A program made the translations under genes and the position numbers. Below, piece by piece: positions 17,617 through 25,521 of a DNA stretch of 64,000 bases (positions within the stretch are counted from its first letter, which is position 1; each line of letters opens with the position of its first letter). The DNA is from Nocardioides limicola (GTDB lineage: Bacteria; Actinomycetota; Actinomycetes; Propionibacteriales; Nocardioidaceae): NCBI RefSeq assembly GCF_016827675.1, contig NZ_JAERJA010000013.1:62001-126000 (forward strand), given 5' to 3'. The notes beneath the pieces are model-generated. The model was not told the DNA's origin and made no database searches. It saw only the letters and a list, made by a program, of their open reading frames with translations.

Positions 17617-18473
17617 TCCCCGCACCGTTCTCCTATGTCGCACCCACGTCGGTCGACGAAGCGCTGGCGGCGCTCGCCGAGCACGGCGACGACGCCAAGA
17701 TCCTGGCCGGCGGACAGAGCCTGTTGCCGGTGCTGCGGATGCGGCTCAATGCGCCGGAGTGGGTGATCGACCTCGGCCGGATCGACTCGCTCCGCGGCGT
17801 CCGGGACGCCGGCGACCATCTGGTCATCGGGGCGATGACCACCCATCACGACGTGCTCCACGACCCGCTGGTCGCCGAGCATGCCGCGTTGATCACCGCC
17901 GCCGCGACCGACCTGGCCGACGCCCAGGTCCGGCACCGGGGCACCTTCGGCGGCTCGCTCGCACACGCCGATCCGGCCGGCGACCTCGGCGCGCCGGTCC
18001 TGGCACTGGGGGCGTCGTTCGTGATCGCCGGTCCCTCCGGCACCAGGACGGTGCCCGGCACGGAGTTCTTCGTGGACCTCTTCGAGACCGCCATCGGTGA
18101 CGACGAGATCCTCACCGAGGTGCACGTCCCCAAGCACACCGGCTGGGGGGCGCACTACGAGAAGTTCGTCCGGGTCGCCCACCAGTGGCCCATCGTCGCC
18201 GTCGCCGCCGCGGTGCGGGTGGAGGGTGGCACCATCGAGCACGCCCGGATCGGGTTGACGAACATGGGCTCCACACCGCTGCGGGCCACGGCCGTCGAGG
18301 AGGCGCTGACCGGGCAGCCGCTCACCGCCGACGCGGTCCGAGCGGCCGCCCAGCACGCAGCGGACGGGGCGAACCCGCCCTCGGACCTCAACGGCGACGC
18401 GTCGTACCGCAGCCATCTGGCCTGCGTGCTGACGGCTCGTGCGGTGCTCGCGGCAGGAGGTGCCGACGGCTGA
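17613..18473 (+). CDS. FAD-binding medium subunit of a molybdenum hydroxylase (CoxM-like)
   Basis: The 286-residue flavoprotein subunit accepts electrons from the iron-sulfur subunit. It has both FAD motifs of the family: AGGQSLLPVLRMRL near residue 32 and the GTFGGSLAHADPAGDL segment near 110. The GTG start overlaps the large-subunit stop (GTGA) behind an AAGGAG sequence. The stop overlaps the next gene by one base (TGATG). Confidence 0.92.
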   Translation: MIPAPFSYVAPTSVDEALAALAEHGDDAKILAGGQSLLPVLRMRLNAPEWVIDLGRIDSLRGVRDAGDHLVIGAMTTHHDVLHDPLVAEHAALITAAATDLADAQVRHRGTFGGSLAHADPAGDLGAPVLALGASFVIAGPSGTRTVPGTEFFVDLFETAIGDDEILTEVHVPKHTGWGAHYEKFVRVAHQWPIVAVAAAVRVEGGTIEHARIGLTNMGSTPLRATAVEEALTGQPLTADAVRAAAQHAADGANPPSDLNGDASYRSHLACVLTARAVLAAGGADG

Positions 18474-19219
18474 TGGAGCTCACCCACACCTTCTCGGTGC
18501 CCACCGGGATCGAGGAGACCTGGGCCCACTTCGGAGACATCGCAGCCTTGGCCGAGTGTTTCCCCGGAGCTCGGGTCACCTCGGTGGACGACGGGCCACC
18601 GGCGACGTTCGTCGGCACCTGCAAGGTCAAGCTCGGGCCGATCGCGCTGGTCTACACCGGCAGTGGCACCTTCACCGAGCGCGACGAGGACGCGCACCGC
18701 TTCGTCGTCGAGGCGAAGGGCAAGGACAAGCGCGGCAACGGCACCGCCGGTGCGCTGGTGACCGTGGCGATGGTCGAGGCCGGTGCTGCCACGGAGGTCG
18801 AGGTGCGCACCGACCTGTCGATCACCGGCAAGCCTGCCCAGTTCGGCCGTGGCGTGATGCAGGACGTCTCGGACAAGTTGCTCGCCCAGTTCGTCGCCTG
18901 CCTGGAGCGCAGGCTCGGGGACCAGGGGCCCCCGGACGAGGAAGCCGGGACACCGGGCGTGGGAGAGCCCGGTGACGGCTCGCGACCCAGTACCGGTGCG
19001 CAACCCGGTGAAGGCGGGCGGTCCGGTATCGGTGCGCAACCCGGTGACGGCGGGCGGTCCCGTGACGGCGCGCGGTCCGATGACGACGAGGACGATGACG
19101 ACGCGCTCGATCTGGGCGCGGCGACCTTCGTGATCCTCACCAAGACCTACGGCAAACAACTACTCGGAATCCTTGCCGCCCTGCTGATCCTGCGTTGGCT
19201 CTGGCGGCGCCGCCACTGA
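18473..19219 (+). CDS. CoxG-like SRPBCC protein with repeat linker and membrane anchor
   Basis: Residues 1-150 form a CoxG/SRPBCC domain (MELTHTFSVPTGIEETWAHF, ECFPGARV, VYTGSGTF). CoxG proteins accompany molybdenum hydroxylases and are linked to recruiting or maturing the enzyme at the membrane. Here the domain is extended by a glycine-rich tail with about six hexapeptide repeats (165-201, such as PGDGGR and SGIGAQ), an acidic stretch (DDDEDDDD, 203-210) and a C-terminal hydrophobic helix (LLGILAALLILRWLW) ending in RRRH. The protein therefore looks tail-anchored with the CoxG domain in the cytoplasm. The ATG at 18473 overlaps the previous stop. Confidence 0.85.
   Translation: MELTHTFSVPTGIEETWAHFGDIAALAECFPGARVTSVDDGPPATFVGTCKVKLGPIALVYTGSGTFTERDEDAHRFVVEAKGKDKRGNGTAGALVTVAMVEAGAATEVEVRTDLSITGKPAQFGRGVMQDVSDKLLAQFVACLERRLGDQGPPDEEAGTPGVGEPGDGSRPSTGAQPGEGGRSGIGAQPGDGGRSRDGARSDDDEDDDDALDLGAATFVILTKTYGKQLLGILAALLILRWLWRRRH
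18965..19075 (+). repeat. 18-bp in-frame tandem repeats in the CoxG-like gene
   Basis: About six 18-bp units encode hexapeptides of the form PGDGGR, PSTGAQ, SGIGAQ. Near-identical DNA (CGGTGCGCAACCCGGTGA and GGCGGGCGGTC blocks) recurs, so the tract may vary in length between strains. Confidence 0.7.
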
Positions 19220-19223
19220 CGAA

Positions 19224-19261
19224 GTGGGGTTTGTGGCCGCGCGAGGTGGGGTTTGTGGCCG
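19224..19261. repeat. 16-bp direct repeat directly after the CoxG-like gene
   Basis: GTGGGGTTTGTGGCCG occurs at 19224-19239 and again at 19246-19261, a 22-bp period, starting 5 bp after the stop codon. Confidence 0.75.
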
Positions 19262-19299
19262 TCGTTGCGAGTGGACCCGACTCATGACAGCGTGGCAGC

Positions 19300-19986
19300 G
19301 TGGAGAACCACCTCGAATGGCTGGCCCGGCTGCAGGGCGAGTTCTTGGCCGACGTCCGGGTCGCCGACCCCACGCTGCCGGTGCCCGCCTGCGGACGCTG
19401 GCGGATCAAGAACCTCGTCGAGCACCTGGCGCGGGTCCACCATTGGGCCGCCGGTCAAGCGCGCCGGTCGCAGGAGACGCCGTTGGGCCGAGGTCCCTTC
19501 GACCTACCTGCGCTGTACGACGAGTGCGCGACCGAGTTGCGAACCACCCTCGCCGAACTGGACCCTGCCGCTGACGCATGGACTCTGGTCGGCCGCGGGC
19601 CGGTGTCGTTCTGGCACCGTCGCCAGTTGCACGAGACGCTGATCCACCTGCACGACCTCCGGGCCGCCCAGGGGAACGCAGTCAACGATGTGCCCGTGGA
19701 GGTGTGGTCCGACTGCATCGATGAACTGATCACCATGTTCGTTCCACGACAGATCGCCATGGAGCGCCTTGAGTCGCTCTCGCGAACGGTGCGATTCGTC
19801 GCTGCCGATGCGCAGGACGCCGTGTGGGTGATGGGGTCGGGGGATGCCGAGGCCACGGTCAGGGCTCCCGCTCGCGAGTTGGCGCTGGTGCTGTGGCATC
19901 GGATTCCGCTGGAGTCTGCCGGTGCGACGATCGAGGGCGACGCCGCGGCGGTCCACACACTGCTCGCCCAACCACTCACGCCCTGA
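19300..19986 (+). CDS. Maleylpyruvate isomerase-like (DinB/MDMPI fold) protein
   Basis: The 228-residue protein resembles the mycothiol-dependent maleylpyruvate isomerase family. The N-terminal helical bundle carries the family pattern WRIKNLVEHLARVHHWAA with metal-binding-type His residues, and a later one in FWHRRQLHETLIHLHDLRA. The C-terminal part (from about 150) resembles the small MDMPI C-terminal domain. These proteins form a large actinobacterial family, many of which act with mycothiol on unknown substrates. The start is the GTG at 19300, where homology begins. A 21-bp repeat array follows the stop after four bases. Confidence 0.75.
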   Translation: MENHLEWLARLQGEFLADVRVADPTLPVPACGRWRIKNLVEHLARVHHWAAGQARRSQETPLGRGPFDLPALYDECATELRTTLAELDPAADAWTLVGRGPVSFWHRRQLHETLIHLHDLRAAQGNAVNDVPVEVWSDCIDELITMFVPRQIAMERLESLSRTVRFVAADAQDAVWVMGSGDAEATVRAPARELALVLWHRIPLESAGATIEGDAAAVHTLLAQPLTP

Positions 19987-19990
19987 ACGG

Positions 19991-20066
19991 GGCCCAACTC
20001 GACGCGAACGGGGCCCAACTCGACGCGAACGGGGCCCAACTCGACGCGGATGGGGCCCAAGTCGGG
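19991..20066. repeat. 21-bp tandem repeat array, locus 1 (3.6 copies)
   Basis: Units start with GGCCCAACTCGACGCG at 19991, 20012 and 20033. The array ends with the partial unit GGCCCAAGTCGGG at 20054-20066. A related array at 40325-40400 has the same period and ends with the same 13 bases. Confidence 0.85.
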
Positions 20067-20076
20067 GGGAAGTGGA

Positions 20077-20092
20077 TCGAAAGGGTGTTCGA
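20077..20092. promoter_or_regulatory. Candidate LexA (SOS) box before the AlkB-like gene
   Basis: TCGAAA-GGGT-GTTCGA matches the actinobacterial LexA consensus TCGAAC-N4-GTTCGA at 11 of 12 defined positions. It covers the expected -35 region of the promoter whose -10 is at 20101. Confidence 0.6.
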
Positions 20093-20100
20093 AGAAGTGG

Positions 20101-20106
20101 TAGGGT
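20101..20106 (+). promoter_or_regulatory. -10 element TAGGGT for a leaderless alkB-like transcript
   Basis: TAGGGT ends 7 bases before the GTG at 20114, so transcription would begin at the start codon. The LexA-like box covers the -35 position. Confidence 0.45.
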
Positions 20107-20113
20107 GCGAGGC

Positions 20114-20725
20114 GTGGAGTTTCAGGGGACGCTCTTCGCCGACCAGGGGTTCGCCGACCTGGCTGAGATCCGCCGTACCGAGTTGGACGCCGGTGCCTGG
20201 GTGGATGTGCTGCCGGGCTGGGCGCCGACGCCGGACGACCTCTTCGCCGAGATCGCCGAGGCCATCCCGTGGCGGGCGGAGCGCCGATGGATGTACCACC
20301 GGGAGGTCGACGTCCCCCGGCTGGTCCACATCTACGGACCTGACGACGTGTTGCCGCATCGTGCCCTCATCGACGCCCGTCAACGGCTGAGCCGCCACTA
20401 CCTGCCCGAGCTGGGGGAGCCGTTCGTGACCGCCGGCTGCTGCCTCTACCGCGACGGTCGAGACTCGGTGGCCTGGCACGGAGACACCATCGGTCGCGGC
20501 AGACACGAGAACACCATGGTCGCCATCCTCAGTCTCGGCGACGAGCGCCAGCTCGCAGTCCGTCCCGTCGGGGGTGGCCCGGCCCGACGCTTCCCGGTGG
20601 GGCACGGAGATCTGCTGGTGATGGGCGGGTCCTGTCAGCGCACTCACGAGCACGCCGTCCTCAAGACCTCGCGCCCGGTCGGCCCGCGGATCTCGGTCCA
20701 GTTCCGCCCGCTCGACGTCTTCTGA
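20114..20725 (+). CDS. AlkB-like 2-oxoglutarate/Fe(II)-dependent dioxygenase
   Basis: The 203-residue protein belongs to the AlkB family, which removes alkyl groups from DNA or RNA bases by oxidation. The Fe(II) ligands are visible in WHGDTIGRG (His122, Asp124) and in the distal THEHAV (His178 or His180). The 2-oxoglutarate-binding arginines are in GPRISVQFRP (192, 198). The GTG at 20114 is chosen because homology begins with VEFQGTLF. The promoter carries a LexA-like box, which fits a repair role and damage induction. Confidence 0.88.
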   Translation: MEFQGTLFADQGFADLAEIRRTELDAGAWVDVLPGWAPTPDDLFAEIAEAIPWRAERRWMYHREVDVPRLVHIYGPDDVLPHRALIDARQRLSRHYLPELGEPFVTAGCCLYRDGRDSVAWHGDTIGRGRHENTMVAILSLGDERQLAVRPVGGGPARRFPVGHGDLLVMGGSCQRTHEHAVLKTSRPVGPRISVQFRPLDVF

Positions 20726-20777
20726 GCTCCCGAGGAACGAGCGTTCCGAGTCCGGGTCGTGACCTGATCGCAACCAA

Positions 20778-20814
20778 TTGTGACCTTCACAACACGGCTG
20801 CGGTCCGGTAGGCC
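20778..20814 (+). promoter_or_regulatory. Probable promoter of the subtilase gene with an inverted repeat on the -35
   Basis: TTCACA (20786-20791) and TAGGCC (20809-20814) are 17 bases apart. The inverted repeat TTGTGA-CCT-TCACAA (20778-20792) covers the -35, which suggests control by a dimeric regulator. Confidence 0.5.
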
Positions 20815-20876
20815 TAGGGAGGTCGTTTGCCCACAGGCGGTCGACGCAACCCTCTCCTCAACAACAAGGAGCATCG

Positions 20877-23609
20877 ATGTCGAAGCACAGCAGTTCCGCT
20901 GCCCGGACCAGGCGCCTGGTCGCCGGTCTTGCGGGCGCTGCACTGATCGCGGGCACGTTCGCCGCGACCGGGGCAGCCACCGCAGATCCGTCCGGCGGCG
21001 ACTATCTCGGGTCTCGGGGCAGTGACCGACCCGACCAGATGACGCCGGAGTCTCACTCCGGCTGGTTCGTGCAACTCACCGGAGAACCTCGGGTGAAGGG
21101 CGGTCGCCCGGCAGCCCTGAACCGTCAGCACAACAGGTTCGAAGCCAGCGCCGACGAGCTCGGGGTCGAGATGACCATCAAGCACGAGTACCGGCGACTG
21201 TGGAACGGGGTCTCGGCCGAGATGTCCCCCGGCGATGCCGCCCGGGTGGCCGCACTGCCCGACGTCGCCGCCGTGTTCCCCGTGCTCACCTTCGACGCCC
21301 CGGATCCGGGCAGTCTCGACGTGCCCGCGATGAGCAGTGCCCTGGCGATGACCGGAGCCGACATCGCGCAGAGCGAGCTCGGGCTGACCGGCGCCGGGCT
21401 CAAGGTGGCTGTCCTCGACACCGGTGTCGACTACGACCACCCCGACTTCGGTGGCACCGGCGTGAACGGTGGCACTCCGTTCCCCACCGAGCGGGTGGTG
21501 GCAGGCTGGGACTTCGTCGGCGATGACTTCAACGCCGACAGCTCCTCGCCGGCGTACCAACCGGTCCCGAACCCGAACGACAACCCCGACGACTGCCAGG
21601 GTCACGGCACCCACGTGGCCGGGATCATCGGCGCCGACGGCGACGTCCGCGGTGTCGCACCCGGCGTGGAGTTCGGTGCCTACCGGGTCTTCGGCTGTGC
21701 CGGTTCCACCACGGCCGACATCATCGTGGCCGCTCTCGAGCGCGCCCACGCCGACGGCATGGACGTGGTCAACATGAGCATCGGTGCCGCCTTCGCCACC
21801 TGGCCCGAGTACCCGACCGCTGCCGCCAGCGACGCGCTGGTGGGTGACGGGGTCACCGTGGTCGCCTCGATCGGCAACAGCGGCGCTTCGGGCACCTGGT
21901 CCGCTGGTGCCCCCGGCGTCGGTGACAGCGTGATCGGTGTCGCGTCGTTCGACAACGTGGCGTACGACGCGGACGTGTTCACCGTGTCCCCGGACGACAC
22001 GCCGATCGCCTACTCGGCCGGCAGCGGAGCACCCGCCGCCCCCACCGAGGGGACGCTGCCGATGCTGGCCACCGGCACGCCGGCGAGCCCTAACGACGGC
22101 TGCTTCGACGCGCCTGCGCTGGGGGACCTGACCGGGAGTGCGGCCCTGATCCAGCGTGGGTCCTGCTTCTTCTACGACAAGGCTCGCAATGCCGAGTTGG
22201 CAGGCGCTGAGGCCGTGGTGATCTACAACAACGTGGCCGGCGGGTTCTCGCCGAGCCTCGCCCCGCCCACCGCGGACGACCCGCCGATCGGGATCCCGGT
22301 GGTGGCGATCACCCACGCGGATGGTGTGTTCCTGCACGAGCGGATCACCGACGACGGCACGGAGCTGACCTGGACCGACGAGACGATCACGGTCGAGAAC
22401 CCCACGGGCGGCCTGATCTCCGCGTTCAGCTCGTTCGGACTCACCGCGGACCTGAAGGTCAAGCCCGACCTGGGGGCTCCCGGCGGGCAGATCTTGTCCA
22501 CCTATCCGCTCGAGCAGGGCGGCCAGGCGGTCGCCTCGGGCACCTCGATGTCCGCACCGCACGTCGCGGGCGCCGTGGCGCTGCTGTTGGAGGCGCGGCC
22601 GGGCACCGACCCGGAGACGGTGCGCGACCTGCTGCAGAACCACTCGGTGCCGGCGGACCTGTCCTTCGTGACCGGCGCCGGGCTGCTCGAGCCGGTGCAC
22701 CGTCAGGGCGCCGGGATGATCTCGATCGACCGGTCGATCACCGCCGACACGATGGTGTCGCCCGGCAAACTGTCGCTCGGTGAGAGCCAGGCCGGCCCGG
22801 CAGTGCGGACGTTGACGCTGACCAACTCCGGCGACGAGGAGGTCACCTACGCCCTGTCGAACACGGCGGCGGTCAGCACGGCCGGGGTCCCGAGCGACCC
22901 GGGCTACTTCGTCGGTGGCTCGACCGCCGACTTCGGCGGCGATGAGGTCACGGTGCCCGCTGGCGGCAGCGCCGACGTCACGGTGACCATCACCGCGCCT
23001 GCCTCCCCGGCACTCGGCCTGTACGGCGGGTACCTGGAGTTCACTCCCGAGGACGGCGAGCCGCTGCGGGTGCCGTACGCCGGTTTCGTCGGCGACTACC
23101 AGGAGGTCGGCGTGCTCACCCAGGGCGCTTTCGAGTTCCCCTACCTGGGTTCGCTGACCGAGTGCGACCGGTTGATCGGAGTCGACTGCACCATGGGCGG
23201 CTCCTGGGACGTCCACCCCGAGGGTGGGGCCTCCTACTCGATGGCCGACGGTGACTTCCCGACGCTGTTGGTGCACCTGGAGCACCCGGCCAGGTCATTG
23301 ACGGTGACCCTGCACGAGGCGCTGGCGGACGGCTCCATCGGCGACGCCGTGGGCGGCCGCAACAACACGGTGCTGCACGTGGACTACCTGGGTCGGTCGG
23401 GGTCGGCTTCGGCCTTCACCCCGTTCGTCTGGGACGGCACCCGGCAGAAGTCGCAGGGGAAGGGCCCGAAGGCGCAAGGCACCCAGCGGGTCCCCAACGG
23501 TGACTACGTGCTCAAGGTGACCGTGCTCAAGGCCCTGGGGAACCCGGGCAACGCCGACCATGTGGAGACCTGGGTGAGCCCGGCCTTCACCGTGGATCGG
23601 GCCGGCTGA
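20877..23609 (+). CDS. Secreted S8 family serine protease (subtilase) with PA domain
   Basis: The 910-residue extracellular protease has a Sec signal peptide (core LVAGLAGAALIAGTFAAT, cleavage near ATA-DPS). Next comes an inhibitor-like propeptide, then the S8 domain with Asp in VAVLDTGVDYDHPD (near 181), His in GHGTHVAGIIG (near 245) and Ser in GTSMSAPHVAGAVALLLEA (near 558). A protease-associated insert (GSAALIQRGSCFFYDKARNA) lies before the Ser, and Fn3-like beta domains follow. The architecture is that of Vpr/C5a-peptidase-type proteases. AAGGAG precedes the ATG. No sortase motif or membrane anchor is seen at the C terminus, so it is probably released. A strong hairpin follows the gene. 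Confidence 0.93.
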   Translation: MSKHSSSAARTRRLVAGLAGAALIAGTFAATGAATADPSGGDYLGSRGSDRPDQMTPESHSGWFVQLTGEPRVKGGRPAALNRQHNRFEASADELGVEMTIKHEYRRLWNGVSAEMSPGDAARVAALPDVAAVFPVLTFDAPDPGSLDVPAMSSALAMTGADIAQSELGLTGAGLKVAVLDTGVDYDHPDFGGTGVNGGTPFPTERVVAGWDFVGDDFNADSSSPAYQPVPNPNDNPDDCQGHGTHVAGIIGADGDVRGVAPGVEFGAYRVFGCAGSTTADIIVAALERAHADGMDVVNMSIGAAFATWPEYPTAAASDALVGDGVTVVASIGNSGASGTWSAGAPGVGDSVIGVASFDNVAYDADVFTVSPDDTPIAYSAGSGAPAAPTEGTLPMLATGTPASPNDGCFDAPALGDLTGSAALIQRGSCFFYDKARNAELAGAEAVVIYNNVAGGFSPSLAPPTADDPPIGIPVVAITHADGVFLHERITDDGTELTWTDETITVENPTGGLISAFSSFGLTADLKVKPDLGAPGGQILSTYPLEQGGQAVASGTSMSAPHVAGAVALLLEARPGTDPETVRDLLQNHSVPADLSFVTGAGLLEPVHRQGAGMISIDRSITADTMVSPGKLSLGESQAGPAVRTLTLTNSGDEEVTYALSNTAAVSTAGVPSDPGYFVGGSTADFGGDEVTVPAGGSADVTVTITAPASPALGLYGGYLEFTPEDGEPLRVPYAGFVGDYQEVGVLTQGAFEFPYLGSLTECDRLIGVDCTMGGSWDVHPEGGASYSMADGDFPTLLVHLEHPARSLTVTLHEALADGSIGDAVGGRNNTVLHVDYLGRSGSASAFTPFVWDGTRQKSQGKGPKAQGTQRVPNGDYVLKVTVLKALGNPGNADHVETWVSPAFTVDRAG

Positions 23610-23622
23610 GCCGACCCTCGGG

Positions 23623-23652
23623 TGGCCCCGTCGGCAGATGCCGGCGGGGCCA
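23623..23652 (+). terminator. Terminator-like hairpin after the subtilase gene
   Basis: A 13-bp stem with one G-T pair starts TGGCCCCG and closes on the tetraloop AGAT. It ends 14-43 bases after the stop codon. There is no clear T run, as is common in high-GC actinobacteria. Confidence 0.65.
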
Positions 23653-23694
23653 TCGCGGGTGCCCGAGGTCCCGCGTCTGGGACCGGGTCGCCCC

Positions 23695-23700
23695 TACGAT
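23695..23700 (+). promoter_or_regulatory. -10 element TACGAT for a leaderless cutC transcript
   Basis: TACGAT ends 6 bases before the ATG at 23707, and no Shine-Dalgarno sequence is present between them. Confidence 0.45.
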
Positions 23701-23706
23701 GGCGTC

Positions 23707-24414
23707 ATGAGTGAGCGTGGCCTGCTGGAGGTGGCGGTGCTGCGCGACCGGGATGTGGCCGGGGCAGTGGCCGGCGGCGCAGACCGACTCCTGGTGGGAC
23801 GTCTGGTGGACTCCGAGTTGCTCACTCCCGAACTCGCCACTGTGACGCTGGTCTGCCGGGAGAGTGACGTGCCGGTCCGGGTGGTGCTGCGGCTGGGGAC
23901 CGGATGGACGACCAACGGAGGGGAACTCACCCGCCTGATCGGCCTGGCCCACGACGCGCTGGCGCGAGGTGCGGAGTCGGTGGAGTTCGGCTTCCTCGAC
24001 GCCGACCTCCAGGTCGATGCCGCCGTGTGCCGCCACCTGGCCACGCAGTTGGGCGAGGTCGCGTGGAGTTTCAGTCCGGCCATCGACGCGGTACTGGAGC
24101 CCCAGCGGGCGTGGTCGCAGATCTGGAGGCTGCCAGGGCTCGACGGTGTCCGCTCCGCGGGGTCGCCCCGCGGGATGGGGGTCGGGTACGACGATCTGCT
24201 GGCGTTGGTGGAGGCCTCGCCGCAGGCGGCCCGCCTGCTGATCGCCGGCGAGGGCCTGACGGCTGAGCAGGTGCCCTGGTTGTGGCGGGCCGGGGTCCGC
24301 CAGTTCCACCTCGGCCGTCAGTCCCGGCCGGGCGGCTCGCTCAAGGCGGACGTCGCAGCAGAGCATGTCCGCTCCTGGCGGCTGCTGCTGGATCACGCTG
24401 CTGGTCGAGGCTGA
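23707..24414 (+). CDS. cutC: CutC family protein
   Basis: The 235-residue protein has the TIM-barrel pattern of the CutC family: LEVAVLRDRDVAGAVAGGADRL, PVRVVLRLG, SVEFGFLDADLQVDAA, FSPAIDAV, LPGLDGVRSAGSPRGM and the terminal GVRQFHLG. CutC was first linked to copper homeostasis in E. coli, but the biochemical role is not settled. The ATG at 23707 is preferred because the conserved part starts at once and a -10 element lies 6 bases before it. It stands alone between a subtilase and a phosphatase operon, with no copper gene nearby. Confidence 0.72.
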   Translation: MSERGLLEVAVLRDRDVAGAVAGGADRLLVGRLVDSELLTPELATVTLVCRESDVPVRVVLRLGTGWTTNGGELTRLIGLAHDALARGAESVEFGFLDADLQVDAAVCRHLATQLGEVAWSFSPAIDAVLEPQRAWSQIWRLPGLDGVRSAGSPRGMGVGYDDLLALVEASPQAARLLIAGEGLTAEQVPWLWRAGVRQFHLGRQSRPGGSLKADVAAEHVRSWRLLLDHAAGRG

Positions 24415-24720
24415 GGGAGCGGGTCGGGCCGAGACCGTGGAGTGCCACCGGAGCCCGGATGTGGCATGCTCCACACAGATCTGGCGCCGCTGGCGAACCG
24501 ATCGGGCGGTCGGTGTTTCAGATCGTCAGGATCGGGTAGGACAGGGGAAACGGGCCCCTGACGTCGTGGTGCTGGGCCGACCGCAACGCGAGCCAGAAGT
24601 AGGAGTGGGCAGATCGGGACCACACGCGAACCACAGTCGAACATCGGGTTCACCCCCGATGGGGAGGACCTGTGGGCGCGGGTGCCGAGCCAGCGACATC
24701 CCGGAGAGGACCCGTTGAGG
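24415..24720. other. 306-bp non-coding stretch with two hairpins (24437-24474 and 24542-24560)
   Basis: GTGGAGTGCCAC (24437-24448) pairs with GTGGCATGCTCCAC (24461-24474) with a 2-base bulge and a 12-base loop, and probably ends the cutC transcript. A second hairpin is CAGGGG/CCCCTG (24542-24560). TGTTTC and TAGGAC, 17 bases apart (24514-24542), are a weak promoter candidate for the phosphatase operon. Confidence 0.5.
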
Positions 24721-25521
24721 ATGGTCACCACCTGTTTCGGTGCGGGCACCGACGTCGGGTGCGTCCGGGAGGTGAACGAGGACTCCTTCCTCGTCGACGC
24801 CTCCGTGTTCGCGGTCGCCGACGGCATGGGCGGTCACCACGGCGGTGATCTGGCCAGCCGGATCGCGGTCACTGAGGTCGCTGCGCTGGCGGGTCGACAT
24901 CACGGCGCTGAGGAGGCCACCCACGCGATCGTCGCCGCGCTCAGCGCCGCGCACCGCCGGATCCAGGCACTCGGGCGTGACGACGGGGGCTGGTATGCCG
25001 GCACCACGGTGGTGGCGGCGATTCTGGTCGGCAGTGGCGACGGGGCGCGTTGGCTGCTCGCCAATGTCGGCGACTCCCGTGGCTATCGGTTCACCGCTGA
25101 CGGCCTGGAGCAGGTGACCGTGGATCATTCGGTGGTCCAAGAGCTCGTCGACTCGGGCGCCCTGACGCCGGAGGCGACCCGCACCCACCCCGAGCGGCAC
25201 GTGGTCACCCGGGCGCTGGGCGGTCCGGTCGAGTGCGAGCCTGACTTCTTCTCGATCCCGGTCGAGGCGGCGCCGCGACTGTTGCTCTGTTCGGACGGGA
25301 TCAGCGCGATGATCGACGACTCGGAGATCGCGGCCATCCTGGCTGCCTCGCCCGACCCTCGGGACGCAGCTGATCGTCTGGTCGCGGCGGCCCTGGCGGC
25401 GGGTGGCAAGGACAACGCGACCGCCGTGGTGGTCGATGTGATGGGATTGACCGAGGACGAGGCGACGTACGACGCCGACACCACCCGCACCACGTTGCAC
25501 CAGAAGTTGGGGGCTGAATGA
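24721..25521 (+). CDS. PP2C-family Ser/Thr protein phosphatase (PPM)
   Basis: The 266-residue cytoplasmic phosphatase reverses Ser/Thr kinase signalling. All PPM metal-binding motifs are present: REVNEDS, VADGMGGHHGG with Asp34, NVGDSRGYRF, LLCSDGISAMI and GGKDNATAVVVDV. No membrane segment is seen. The start is the ATG at 24721, or the TTG at 24715, behind GGAGAGGA. The stop overlaps the FHA gene (ATGA), so phosphatase and FHA protein are translationally coupled. The partner kinase is not adjacent. One is encoded at 61292-62695. Confidence 0.93.
   Translation: MVTTCFGAGTDVGCVREVNEDSFLVDASVFAVADGMGGHHGGDLASRIAVTEVAALAGRHHGAEEATHAIVAALSAAHRRIQALGRDDGGWYAGTTVVAAILVGSGDGARWLLANVGDSRGYRFTADGLEQVTVDHSVVQELVDSGALTPEATRTHPERHVVTRALGGPVECEPDFFSIPVEAAPRLLLCSDGISAMIDDSEIAAILAASPDPRDAADRLVAAALAAGGKDNATAVVVDVMGLTEDEATYDADTTRTTLHQKLGAE

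Noticed and set aside
19991..20066. CRISPR-like array at the 21-bp repeats
   Set aside because: The units are directly adjacent without spacers, are only 21 bp long, and no cas gene is present. They are tandem repeats.
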